Origin: Bin87 sp965203855
GTDB lineage: Bacteria > Chloroflexota > Dehalococcoidia > Lucifugimonadales > UBA3495
Assembly (NCBI GenBank): GCA_965203855.1
Contig: CBDBDN010000008.1
Span: 248,001-312,000 of the forward strand
DNA length: 64,000 nt
Direction: 5' to 3'
Position 1 is the stretch's first letter, and each line of letters starts with the position of its first letter. The notes below the pieces were generated by a model, which was not told the DNA's origin, ran no database searches, and worked only from the letters and a program-made list of their open reading frames with translations. This document shows positions 32,732-39,984 of the stretch, piece by piece. The position numbers and the translations under genes are program-made.

Positions 32732-34969
32732 CTAATGGCCGCCCCCTGCTGTCTTGAAAACCTGCTCTACGGAATGTTCGCCGATTTCCCGGTTGGCGTA
32801 GTCGCCTTCCAGTTTGGATACGGCCATGCTGCTGCCGGCCGGCGTAATGGAGCAGCGGTTGCCGCCCCAGGCCAGGCCGCCCACGCCGTCCACTTCGGCA
32901 ACGGCCAGGATAGACAATACATTGCCGCTTTCCCGCGCTTCCCGTCCGGTGGCATACTCGGAGCCGGCACGGCGCCCGCCGCCCATCGGCACCGATGCGA
33001 TGCCCGGCGGCGTCCCCGGATTCAGATAGACCAGCGCCGAGATGCTGCCGGCGTCAGTGCTGATGTTCACCACATCGCCCTCGCGCAGCCCCATTGCTTG
33101 GCCCTGCTGCTCATTAATGTCAACCCAGGTTTGCCAGGTTACGGTGGTCAGCGGATCCGGCGCGCTCTGCGCCCATGGCAGATGGGCATGGCGTCCGTCC
33201 AGAATCGTATGATGCTGGTAGGGCAGCAGCTGAAACTCGCCGGTTCCAACAGCATTGGCCGGCGCCGCCATCGCTGCCACATCGTTCAGCAATCCGGCCG
33301 GCGTCGGCATATACGCAGGGCCGCTTTCGTCCCACCAGCCGCCGTTTTTCAGCGTGTCGGTGAAATCCGCGCCCACCGATTCTACCGAACTGCGGATCAA
33401 TTCCTCATAGCTGGCGGCCGGCATTGCGTTGCCGCGTCCCAGGTCGTTGGCGGCGGCAATCATTATGTCGGCAAAGCTGCGCGGATCCAGGTCGCTCAGC
33501 GGGTTCACTACCGGCTGCTGGATGGCATAGACGGCGTAGCCTGGCCCCGGTTCGGGGATGTGGTCGCCCCATTCCTCCAGCGCAGCGCGGTCGGGAATAA
33601 TCAGGTCGGCCATTACGCTGGTTTCGTCAATAAACGGGCTGGCGCTGATGACCGTCGTATTTTCGTTGCGGAGCGCATCGCCCATCCCCACGCCGGCCGG
33701 CAGTCCGTACACCGGGTCGGCATTATGCGCGATGACCAGGCGGGTTGCGCCGCTGTTGATGTCGGCTACGGCGCGCCGCCAGTCAGTCAGCGTCGCCGGG
33801 GCCGCAGCAGCGGACAAGCCGCGCGGGTTGTTGTCCGGGTTGAGCAGCAGGCCGCCGGGGCGCCCGACGCTGTCCATTACGAAGTTGAGCGCCAGCACGG
33901 CGGCGGCGTTGAACTTGCCGTTGCTGTAAGCGCCGGCGGCATCCCCGCCGCCCAGGGCCAGAGAATTCTTACCCAGCTTTTTCGCCATTTCCTCAAAGAA
34001 TTCCGCCAGCGTCTTGCCGCCCAGCGCGGCGTCGGGTATCCGCAAAGCGCCGGCCACGGCGTCGGGGCGGAAATTGTTCAACGCCGCCGCGCCCTGCCCG
34101 TTGGTCATACCGCCAATATCCCCGCCGGCCGAGCCGGCTTGCAGCATTGACCAGGCCAGCGCCAGGGCGGCGTAGCCCTCACTGCCGGGGGCGATGGGCA
34201 GCCACTTGTCGGCGTTGGCGGCGGTGAGGGAATAGCGGGCGTCAAAATGGTAATGGCTGCCCCGATGCCCGGTATTGTCGCCGGAACGGAACTTGCCGTA
34301 GCCCACCTCAAAGGCAACCGGGCTGCCCCAGGTGGACAGGAAATCGCTACCGAAGCTGATCAGCGTATCGGCGTTGGCGATGTCATAGTAGGGCAATCGG
34401 CTGCCGCCCAGAATATCGGACACTGCGCTGCGATAGGCGGCGTCGTCCACGGCGGCAAAGGCCAGCCGCCGCCCGCCGAAAGCGTCGGCAAAGGCGTCGG
34501 CGATGCGGGCATAACCGGCGTTGCGCGGTTCCGTAATCAGCAGCATACCATCGCCCCGCTCGTTCAGCGCGGCGTTAAAGCGGTTCAACGCTTCATCCCA
34601 GCCGATGGGGCGGAAAGAGCCGGCGCCGCGCGGCCCGGTACGCAGCATGGGGCCGGCGATGCGGTCGGGGTGGTACAGGGATTGCAGGATGGCGTCGGCG
34701 GCGGGCGACTGCTTGCCCTGGTTAGTGGGGAAACGGGGATTGCCGCGCACTTTCTTGGCCCGGCCTTCCATCACGCGCACCAGCAGCCCCTGCCCGCCCG
34801 GTTCCGCGGCGTCGTAGGTGGCGTACCAGTTATCGCGCCCGTTGACCAGATCTTCCGGTATGGCCGCCGGGCTTTGCACCCGCAGCTCGTCGTCAAACAA
34901 GTCGCAGGCAATCGCTCCGGTAGCGGCGATGCCGGCCCAGGCCAGGAAATTGCGGCGGGTTAGTTTCAT
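32732..34969 (-). CDS. actB: Alternative complex III large subunit (molybdopterin-oxidoreductase-like half of ActB)
   Basis: 745 residues. Tat-like signal RRNFLAWAGIAATGAIACD at residues 5-23. The body follows the molybdopterin oxidoreductase fold: GLLVRVMEGRAKKVRGNPRF, GPRGAGSFRPIGWDEAL, DTLISFGSDFLSTWGSPV, and a late TWVDINEQQGQAMGLREGDVV domain. ActB keeps the fold but no molybdenum cofactor; I saw no N-terminal CxxCxxxC cluster motif here. Canonical ActB is ~1000 residues and carries the Fe-S domain in the same chain; this one stops before it. Confidence 0.88.
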   Translation of the reverse strand: MKLTRRNFLAWAGIAATGAIACDLFDDELRVQSPAAIPEDLVNGRDNWYATYDAAEPGGQGLLVRVMEGRAKKVRGNPRFPTNQGKQSPAADAILQSLYHPDRIAGPMLRTGPRGAGSFRPIGWDEALNRFNAALNERGDGMLLITEPRNAGYARIADAFADAFGGRRLAFAAVDDAAYRSAVSDILGGSRLPYYDIANADTLISFGSDFLSTWGSPVAFEVGYGKFRSGDNTGHRGSHYHFDARYSLTAANADKWLPIAPGSEGYAALALAWSMLQAGSAGGDIGGMTNGQGAAALNNFRPDAVAGALRIPDAALGGKTLAEFFEEMAKKLGKNSLALGGGDAAGAYSNGKFNAAAVLALNFVMDSVGRPGGLLLNPDNNPRGLSAAAAPATLTDWRRAVADINSGATRLVIAHNADPVYGLPAGVGMGDALRNENTTVISASPFIDETSVMADLIIPDRAALEEWGDHIPEPGPGYAVYAIQQPVVNPLSDLDPRSFADIMIAAANDLGRGNAMPAASYEELIRSSVESVGADFTDTLKNGGWWDESGPAYMPTPAGLLNDVAAMAAPANAVGTGEFQLLPYQHHTILDGRHAHLPWAQSAPDPLTTVTWQTWVDINEQQGQAMGLREGDVVNISTDAGSISALVYLNPGTPPGIASVPMGGGRRAGSEYATGREARESGNVLSILAVAEVDGVGGLAWGGNRCSITPAGSSMAVSKLEGDYANREIGEHSVEQVFKTAGGGH

Positions 34970-35015
34970 AGCTTGACTTATTTCCGGCGAATCAGGTTTC
35001 CGGGCCGCGCGCGGC

Positions 35016-35708
35016 CTACTTGTGGCACACGGTGCAGTCCGTGCTTACATCGTTTTGCTTATGGCAGTCCAGGCAGGTGCCCATTTTCAGCGACTGCCCG
35101 TCCTGCGGCTGCACTTCCGTCATACTGGCGACATCGCCGTGGCAGACCGAACAGGCTTCGCCTACCGGCACTGGCAGGTTCATCGGTTCCTGGTGTCCCA
35201 CCGGAAGCGTTACAGTGCGCGGGTCGCCCTGCGTCAAAAACCGCAGATGCGCTTCGTGGACAAACCGCACATGGTCCGGCATCCGATGCACCCGTTCCCA
35301 ATCTATCGGACGCCCGTCGGCGTGCTTGTCCAGGACGCGCTGAATGTTGACGAGGGCATCGGTGTCAATGTCTGCGGCTTCGGCGACATTGCCGCCGTTG
35401 ACTTGCGAATGGCAGATGACGCAGACCTCAACCGGCGGGACGGTAGCGGCGGCGCCGGTAGTAACATTGCGGTGGCAGAACTCGCACTGGATCGCGTGTC
35501 CCCCCTCCTCAACCGGGCCGGCGTGGACGGTGTGCGGGAACGGAATCGGCTGGTCGGGGGCGTTACCCCAGCCAAACGGCGGGTTGGAGAACCAGGATAT
35601 GAACAGCACTACCACGATGAACGCAACGATGGCGGTTGCGACCAGTCCGGCCAGCGCCAGGGGTATCAGTTGTCGGGGGGGCGGCAGCGGCGGCATCGGA
35701 CTTGGCAA
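35016..35708 (-). CDS. actA: Alternative complex III subunit ActA (pentaheme cytochrome c)
   Basis: 230 residues. One N-terminal membrane helix (LIPLALAGLVATAIVAFIVVVLFI) and five heme-binding motifs: CEFCH, CVICH, CSVCH, CLDCH and CTVCH (the last four residues from the end). Five hemes is the known count for ActA. The stretch NPPFGWGNAPDQPIPFPHTVHAG after the helix is characteristic. It accepts electrons from the Fe-S/ActB side and hands them to ActE or an oxidase. First large gene of the operon, 46 bases before actB. Confidence 0.92.
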   Translation of the reverse strand: MPSPMPPLPPPRQLIPLALAGLVATAIVAFIVVVLFISWFSNPPFGWGNAPDQPIPFPHTVHAGPVEEGGHAIQCEFCHRNVTTGAAATVPPVEVCVICHSQVNGGNVAEAADIDTDALVNIQRVLDKHADGRPIDWERVHRMPDHVRFVHEAHLRFLTQGDPRTVTLPVGHQEPMNLPVPVGEACSVCHGDVASMTEVQPQDGQSLKMGTCLDCHKQNDVSTDCTVCHK

Positions 35709-35831
35709 GCGCAGTGCGTAAGAGCAGGTAAGGCGGCGTTGGTATTGCGTTGGCGGTAGGGGCGTTGTCGGTAGGTAGGCGGTAGGTAGATGGACGGTTA
35801 GGCCGGCCGCATCAAGCCGGCGGCAATCCCG

Positions 35832-36134
35832 CTATACGAACAGGCGATCCCAGACATTGAGCAGTGTACCCGGCGTCTGCGTGATGACGAGGTACATCAT
35901 CACGGCGGCGGCGATGAGCGCCGCGACGCCGACGACGGTAAGCGGTAAGCGCAACTTGGAGAATGCCGCCGGGTAAGTTCCCGTCTGCACCCCGGAGGGT
36001 ATCAGCCCGTGGGCAATCAGCATACTGAACGCGAACACGATGACCAGCGGGAAATAAATCCACAGGTAGGTCAGCCAGAGGCTGACATCGGCCCAGAACA
36101 GCGCGGTCATGGCGTTGGGATCGGCTTGCGGCAT
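35832..36134 (-). CDS. Small two-helix membrane protein at the head of the act operon
   Basis: 100 residues from ATG 36134; a second possible start is the ATG eight codons later. Two membrane helices (WLTYLWIYFPLVIVFAFSMLI and LPLTVVGVAALIAAAVMMYLVI) with a short loop; no cysteine pair or heme site. A strong promoter lies 92-120 bases upstream and actA 123 bases downstream on the same strand, so it is likely cotranscribed. It may be a small accessory subunit of the complex; no family recognised. Confidence 0.6.
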   Translation of the reverse strand: MPQADPNAMTALFWADVSLWLTYLWIYFPLVIVFAFSMLIAHGLIPSGVQTGTYPAAFSKLRLPLTVVGVAALIAAAVMMYLVITQTPGTLLNVWDRLFV

Positions 36135-36225
36135 TGTCGGTAAAAACCCTGTTAGTATTGGCGGCAGCCCGGTTCCGGCGCAGATTTTAGCGGTCAAAAA
36201 TCCGCCGACGGCACAAGGCCCGTGA

Positions 36226-36254
36226 AAATTATCACATTCGCCGGCGGCTGTCAA
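36226..36254 (-). promoter_or_regulatory. Promoter of the act operon
   Basis: Minus strand: TTGACA at 36254-36249, a 17-base spacer, then TAATTT at 36231-36226 (or GATAAT at 36233-36228 with a 15-base spacer). It lies about 92 bases before the first start codon of the operon. One of the best sigma-70 matches in the window. Confidence 0.65.
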
Positions 36255-36309
36255 TAAGAAATTTGTCCGTTGCGACCTCTCCTGCACGGCCCCTCCCCTA
36301 AAAACAAAC

Positions 36310-36510
36310 CGCCATTCCGGCCCTCTCAATTCCGCCCCCCTGAACCGTCATTCCAACCCCCTGAACCGTCATTCCAACCCCCTGAACCGTCATTCCGGCC
36401 CAAGCCGGAATCCAAACCCACTATCGCCATTCCGAACCCTCAACCGTCATTCCAAACCCCTTTACCGTCATTCCGGCGCAAGCCGGAATCCGGCGTCGCA
36501 ATGACGGTTG
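36310..36510. repeat. GGAATGACGG-family array (21-bp period) and hairpins
   Basis: AACCGTCATTCC cores at 36344, 36365 and 36386 keep a 21-base step with spacer AACCCCCTG. The last core continues into a hairpin with the loop CCAA; a TTCCGGC-GCAA-GCCGGAA hairpin follows at about 36470-36490 and forms the 3' end of the sulfotransferase frame. Confidence 0.8.
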
Positions 36511-37414
36511 AGACGCCGCCCTCTCCCCCGGAGCGGCTTGAGCAAGGCCGGAAATAAACTCCTTCGGCCACCTGTTGCGCCCCCGATGCCGCCAGCGCGC
36601 AGCAGGCCGCGTACTCCGATTCCAGCAGACGCGCCGCCGCCCCAGTCAGCTGCGGATTATCGCTATCCCGCTCCGGGTTCAGTGGCCTCAAGAAAATCCG
36701 ATTTACCCGCCGGCTGTCTTTCAGATTTTGCAGCGTCCGGCGCAAACCGAGCCGGCGCAATGCCGCCGCCGCCAGCTTGCCGCCCGCCGCCAGATACGGC
36801 GACCGCGCCGCCATCGCTGCATTACGGGGATATTGGCTATGGGGATATTGGTTATGGGCATCCGGGCCAAACTGCCCGCCGCCGCCGGGAAACCGGGCAA
36901 TGCCGCACACGGACGCCAGCGCATCCAGGACGGCGTCGGTGTTGGCCGTCAACGCCGGAAAGCCAATCGTCAGCACATCCGCGCCGGCGCCGTAGATGGC
37001 TTGCAGCCGGTCGGGCGTTAGACGGTCTTGCAGGACGGACTTTTCCAGCCGACGCCGTCCCCATAGCGCCGCAAACTCGCCCCGGCTGCGGCGAAACCGC
37101 ATCATTGAAACGGCGCGCTCCCGGTGGTCCCGCAGCAGCGCGGCCAGCAAAATCCGGCAGCCGTCGTCTTGCAGCCGGGCCAGGCCGGGCAATAGCGCCG
37201 CGTCTTTGTAGGCCAAGTTGGCGATGTCCGGCAGCATCCGGCGGGGGTTGCGCCGCCGCCATTCCTGCGCCCGCCGCCGCCCGGACGCAGAACGATAGCA
37301 GTAGCCCTCTTTGATGTCGGGCCGCGCTAAATCCGGGTGGGTTAGCAGGATGCGATAAAGAAAATCGCTGCCGGAACGCCCCGGCCCGACCACCAGCAGA
37401 TAGTCGTACCGCAT
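36440..37414 (-). CDS. Sulfotransferase family protein
   Basis: 324 residues from ATG 37414. The 5'-phosphosulfate loop of PAPS-dependent sulfotransferases is at the start: YLLVVGPGRSGSDFLYRIL, then THPDLARPDIKEGYCY. LLAALLRDHRERAVSMMRFRR near residue 100 matches the 3'-phosphate region (R...S) of the family. A short NQYPHSQYPRN repeat sits near residue 190. The last ~22 residues (VSTVIATPDSGLRRNDGKG) are the translated GGAATGACGG repeat, so the natural end was replaced or extended by a repeat insertion. Next to a sugar transferase, it may modify surface glycans. Confidence 0.75.
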   Translation of the reverse strand: MRYDYLLVVGPGRSGSDFLYRILLTHPDLARPDIKEGYCYRSASGRRRAQEWRRRNPRRMLPDIANLAYKDAALLPGLARLQDDGCRILLAALLRDHRERAVSMMRFRRSRGEFAALWGRRRLEKSVLQDRLTPDRLQAIYGAGADVLTIGFPALTANTDAVLDALASVCGIARFPGGGGQFGPDAHNQYPHSQYPRNAAMAARSPYLAAGGKLAAAALRRLGLRRTLQNLKDSRRVNRIFLRPLNPERDSDNPQLTGAAARLLESEYAACCALAASGAQQVAEGVYFRPCSSRSGGEGGVSTVIATPDSGLRRNDGKGVWNDG

Positions 37415-37475
37415 GGGGCTAACCGGATGCGGACGCAGCGGCGCGGCCGGCACCGAACCGGCGCCGCGCCCGGTT

Positions 37476-38123
37476 TCAGCCGGCGTCGTGCCGGCGCAGC
37501 GCTTTAAAAGAAATCCAGACGGAGAGCAGCAGCAGTTTAAAGTCCATCAGCACGCACATATTTTCGATGTACAGATTATCGTAGCGCAGTTTGCAGTGCG
37601 GTTTCAGAAAGTAAGTCCCGCGCACCTGCGCCAGCCCGGCGATGCCGGGTCGCACGCGCAAGCGTTGGGCAAAGCCGGGGTTCTCCTGCGTGAACTGCTC
37701 CGCCAAATCGGGGCGCTCCGGCCGCGGGCCGACCAGGCTCATATCCCCTTTGACGACATTGATGACTTGCGGCAGCTCGTCCAGATGCAGGCGGCGCAGC
37801 AATCGGCCAACTTTAGTAGTGCGGGGGTCGTTGGCCGAAGCCCACACCGGGCCGGTTTCCGATTCGGCATCCGGTATCATCGTGCGGAACTTGATGGCGC
37901 GAAAAGTCCGCCCGTTCAGCCCGGCGCGTTCCTGGATGTAAAAAATGGGGCCGCCATCCGACAGCCGGATGGCGATAGGAATGGCGATCCACAGCGCCAC
38001 CCAAACGGGCAGCAGCAGCAGATGGGCCAAGAGCAGGACAACGAGGTCAAAGCAGCGCTTGTACCCGCTGCGGGCGATTTTCCGGGTTTCGGTAACGCCG
38101 CTTGTGGACAGGGCCGTTGCCAT
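37476..38123 (-). CDS. Undecaprenyl-phosphate sugar phosphotransferase (WcaJ/RfbP type)
   Basis: 215 residues from ATG 38123. One N-terminal membrane segment (LVVLLLAHLLLLPVWVALWIAIPIAI), then the bacterial sugar transferase domain: GGPIFYIQERAGLNGRTFRAIKFRTM (broken by fewer changes than usual), LRRLHLDELPQVINVVKGDMSLVGPRPERPD and RVRPGIAGLAQVRG. It transfers a sugar-1-phosphate to undecaprenyl phosphate, starting exopolysaccharide or O-unit synthesis. The open frame upstream of 38123 runs antisense-free through the tRNA-Ala gene and is not coding. Confidence 0.88.
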   Translation of the reverse strand: MATALSTSGVTETRKIARSGYKRCFDLVVLLLAHLLLLPVWVALWIAIPIAIRLSDGGPIFYIQERAGLNGRTFRAIKFRTMIPDAESETGPVWASANDPRTTKVGRLLRRLHLDELPQVINVVKGDMSLVGPRPERPDLAEQFTQENPGFAQRLRVRPGIAGLAQVRGTYFLKPHCKLRYDNLYIENMCVLMDFKLLLLSVWISFKALRRHDAG

Positions 38124-38260
38124 CTGATGACGCCTCGCCGTGCGCTGGGCCGTGCTGTGCCGGAGGGATTTCGGTAAGCCCGGGGGTTTCGGAAAGTCCG
38201 GCGGGATTTGGGTAGGTTTTGGCAAGTAGGGATGGATCGTCGGATGCGTGTTTGTGCCAG

Positions 38261-38336
38261 TGGTGGAGCTGGCGGGAATCGAACCCGCTACCTCTTCAAT
38301 GCCATTGAAGCGCTCTCCCAAATGAGCTACAGCCCC
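38261..38336 (-). tRNA. tRNA-Ala (anticodon GGC)
   Basis: 76 bases with encoded CCA. Acceptor stem GGGGCTG / CAGCTCC includes the G3:U70 alanine identity pair. D-arm AGCTC...GAGCG, anticodon stem CTTCA/TGAAG with loop ATGGCAT (anticodon GGC), and T-arm GCGGG-TTCGATT-CCCGC are all intact. Confidence 0.95.
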
Positions 38337-38376
38337 ACTAGTTGCGTTGACGGCAAAAAGCCGCCGGCGCGGCGGG

Positions 38377-38385
38377 ATTGTATCA
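38377..38385 (-). promoter_or_regulatory. Extended -10 box of tRNA-Ala
   Basis: Minus strand TGATACAAT, about 41 bases before the tRNA 5' end; a GC-rich inverted repeat (GCCGG...CCGGC type, about 38352-38374) lies between. Confidence 0.4.
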
Positions 38386-38434
38386 AATCCGACAGCATAT
38401 CGCAACGCTTATTGCGACATAATTCCGAAACCGC

Positions 38435-38665
38435 TACAACCGTCATTCCCATGCCCCTACAACCGTCATCCCGGCATCTCCGCAACCGTCATTCCGGCGC
38501 CCCTACAACCGTCATCCCGGCATTTCCACAACCGTCATTCCGGCGCATCTACAACCGTCATTCCGGCGCATCTACAACCGTCATTCCGGCGCATCTACAA
38601 CCGTCATTCCGGCGCCCCTACAACCGTCATCCCGGCAACTCTACAACCGTCATTCCGGCGCAAGC
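38435..38665. repeat. Tandem array, ten units, 23-bp period
   Basis: The core ACCGTCAT starts at 38439, 38462, 38485, 38508, 38531, 38554, 38577, 38600, 38623 and 38646: ten units with an exact 23-base step. Middle units are identical (ACAACCGTCATTCCGGCGCA plus TCT). The array continues directly into the left end of a paired element. Confidence 0.92.
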
Positions 38666-38743
38666 CGGAATCTATGGCCGCCGGCCCCATTGCCGTAGTA
38701 TGGGGATTACGACGCTGGATTCCGGCGAAAGCCGGAATGACGG
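38647..38743. repeat. Paired-hairpin (MITE-like) element, full copy 2
   Basis: 97 bp. Left end CCGTCATTCCGGC-GCAA-GCCGGAATC, core from TATGGCCGCCGGCCCCATTG, right end GGATTCCGGC-GAAA-GCCGGAATGACGG. Here the right hairpin loop is GAAA, not its complement as in copies 1 and 5. Together with the array it fills 38337-38778; no gene seen. Confidence 0.85.
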
Positions 38744-38778
38744 TGGATATGGGAATGGCGGCGCATAGGGCCGCCCCC

Positions 38779-39699
38779 TTACCTCTTGCGCGTGTATTTC
38801 ACCACGGTGCGGCCTGTGCTGCCCTCGTAGGGCTCTACCACATACAGGTCTTTGCTGCTGTCCACCCATACGCCGTGGCAACTGCGATGCGTCAAGTCGC
38901 CCCACTGCGCCAGGCGGTTGCCGTCGCCGTCCAGGATGCTCAGCATACCGCCGTTGTGCTCGGCGACATAGGCCACATCGTCATCGTCAACGCAGATGAC
39001 GGCCGGGCCAATCAGTTTGCTGGGCCAGTCGGCAATGTGCGAGCCGTCCTGCCGGAATACCTGCACGCGGTCGTTTTCGCGGTCGGCAATCAGCAGGTTG
39101 CCCTGCCGGTTGATCCAGGCGCCGTGCGGCAGGTTGAACTGCCCCGGGCCGCTGCCCGGCTCTCCCCACGAAAAGATATGCTCGCCGCCGGGCGTGAACT
39201 TGTGCACCCGCGCGTTGGCGTAGCCGTCGGCAATGTAAATCTCCCCGGCGTCATTCAGGGCGATGCCGGCCGGCATATTGAAAGGCTCGGCGCCGCGCAC
39301 TACCTGAGGCCAGGAGTTGGAATCAAAGGAACTGTTGTCGGCGCCCGTATCGGAACGATAGCCGTAATCCCCGATGGTCATTGCCAGCTCCCCGTCTTTG
39401 GTGAGCTTGAAAATCTGCCCCATATTCCGGTCCACCAGCCACACATAGCCCCACTGGTCCAGAATGATGGCGTGCGGAAACTCAAACATCCCGGCGCCCC
39501 ACGACTTGACGAACTTGCCGTCCCGGTCAAAGACCATAATCGGATGCTCCGGGTTGCGGTTAAAGCAGTACACCCGGTCGTCGGCGTCGCCGAACACGGC
39601 GGCGGCCGGCATCGGAATGCCGTCGGGCGCCTGAGCCCAGCTGCGGTCAAATTCGTAAGTGTAGGCGCCGCTGCCTACAATGTTGGTCGCCGTAGTCAT
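38779..39699 (-). CDS. NHL-repeat beta-propeller protein
   Basis: 306 residues from ATG 39699, eight bases after GAGGAGG. About six NHL repeats, each with an (I/V)A(D/E)xxNxR(V/I)xxF-like core: RVYCFNRNPEHPIMVFDRDG, VWLVDRNMGQIFKLTKDG, IYIADGYANARVHKFTPGG, LLIADRENDRVQVFRQDG, VAYVAEHNGGMLSILDGDG, LYVVEPYEGSTGRTVVKY. No signal peptide, so it is cytosolic. Similar to the peptidyl-hydroxyglycine lyase/NHL family; catalytic function is not shown. RBS and position suggest a single gene, divergent from the peptide-binding lipoprotein. Confidence 0.8.
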   Translation of the reverse strand: MTTATNIVGSGAYTYEFDRSWAQAPDGIPMPAAAVFGDADDRVYCFNRNPEHPIMVFDRDGKFVKSWGAGMFEFPHAIILDQWGYVWLVDRNMGQIFKLTKDGELAMTIGDYGYRSDTGADNSSFDSNSWPQVVRGAEPFNMPAGIALNDAGEIYIADGYANARVHKFTPGGEHIFSWGEPGSGPGQFNLPHGAWINRQGNLLIADRENDRVQVFRQDGSHIADWPSKLIGPAVICVDDDDVAYVAEHNGGMLSILDGDGNRLAQWGDLTHRSCHGVWVDSSKDLYVVEPYEGSTGRTVVKYTRKR

Positions 39700-39984
39700 C
39701 ACAGCCTCCTCAATGATTCGTTGATGCGTTAAATCGTTCAATCAGGCCGCCAATCAGCCAGTCGGTCGGACGGTTGGCCGGTTAAGCAGTCGGGTTGAGC
39801 AGTCGGTTCGGTCAATCAGTTGGGGTAGTCGGTCGTCGCAATGCGGCGGGTCGTCGCACCGGGCGCGCATTGCGCCACAGCATAACACATTGCCCGCCGC
39901 GCTGCCGCCGGCGGTATAATCATTCCGGCGTCCGGCAAGGCAAACCGCCGGCGGCATAATCCATAATCAACCGCGAGCGCAGCA

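Noticed and set aside
38124..38405. N-terminal extension of the sugar transferase
   Set aside because: The extension is the tRNA-Ala gene and spacer read through; the domain starts at 38123.
38435..38665. Regular array resembling a CRISPR
   Set aside because: The period is 23 bp with a uniform spacer, units match the element terminus, and there are no cas genes or unique spacers.
39754..39984. GTCGG-rich stretch upstream of the peptide-binding lipoprotein as a riboswitch
   Set aside because: It is a simple-sequence region (repeated GTCGGTCGG) without a recognisable aptamer fold.
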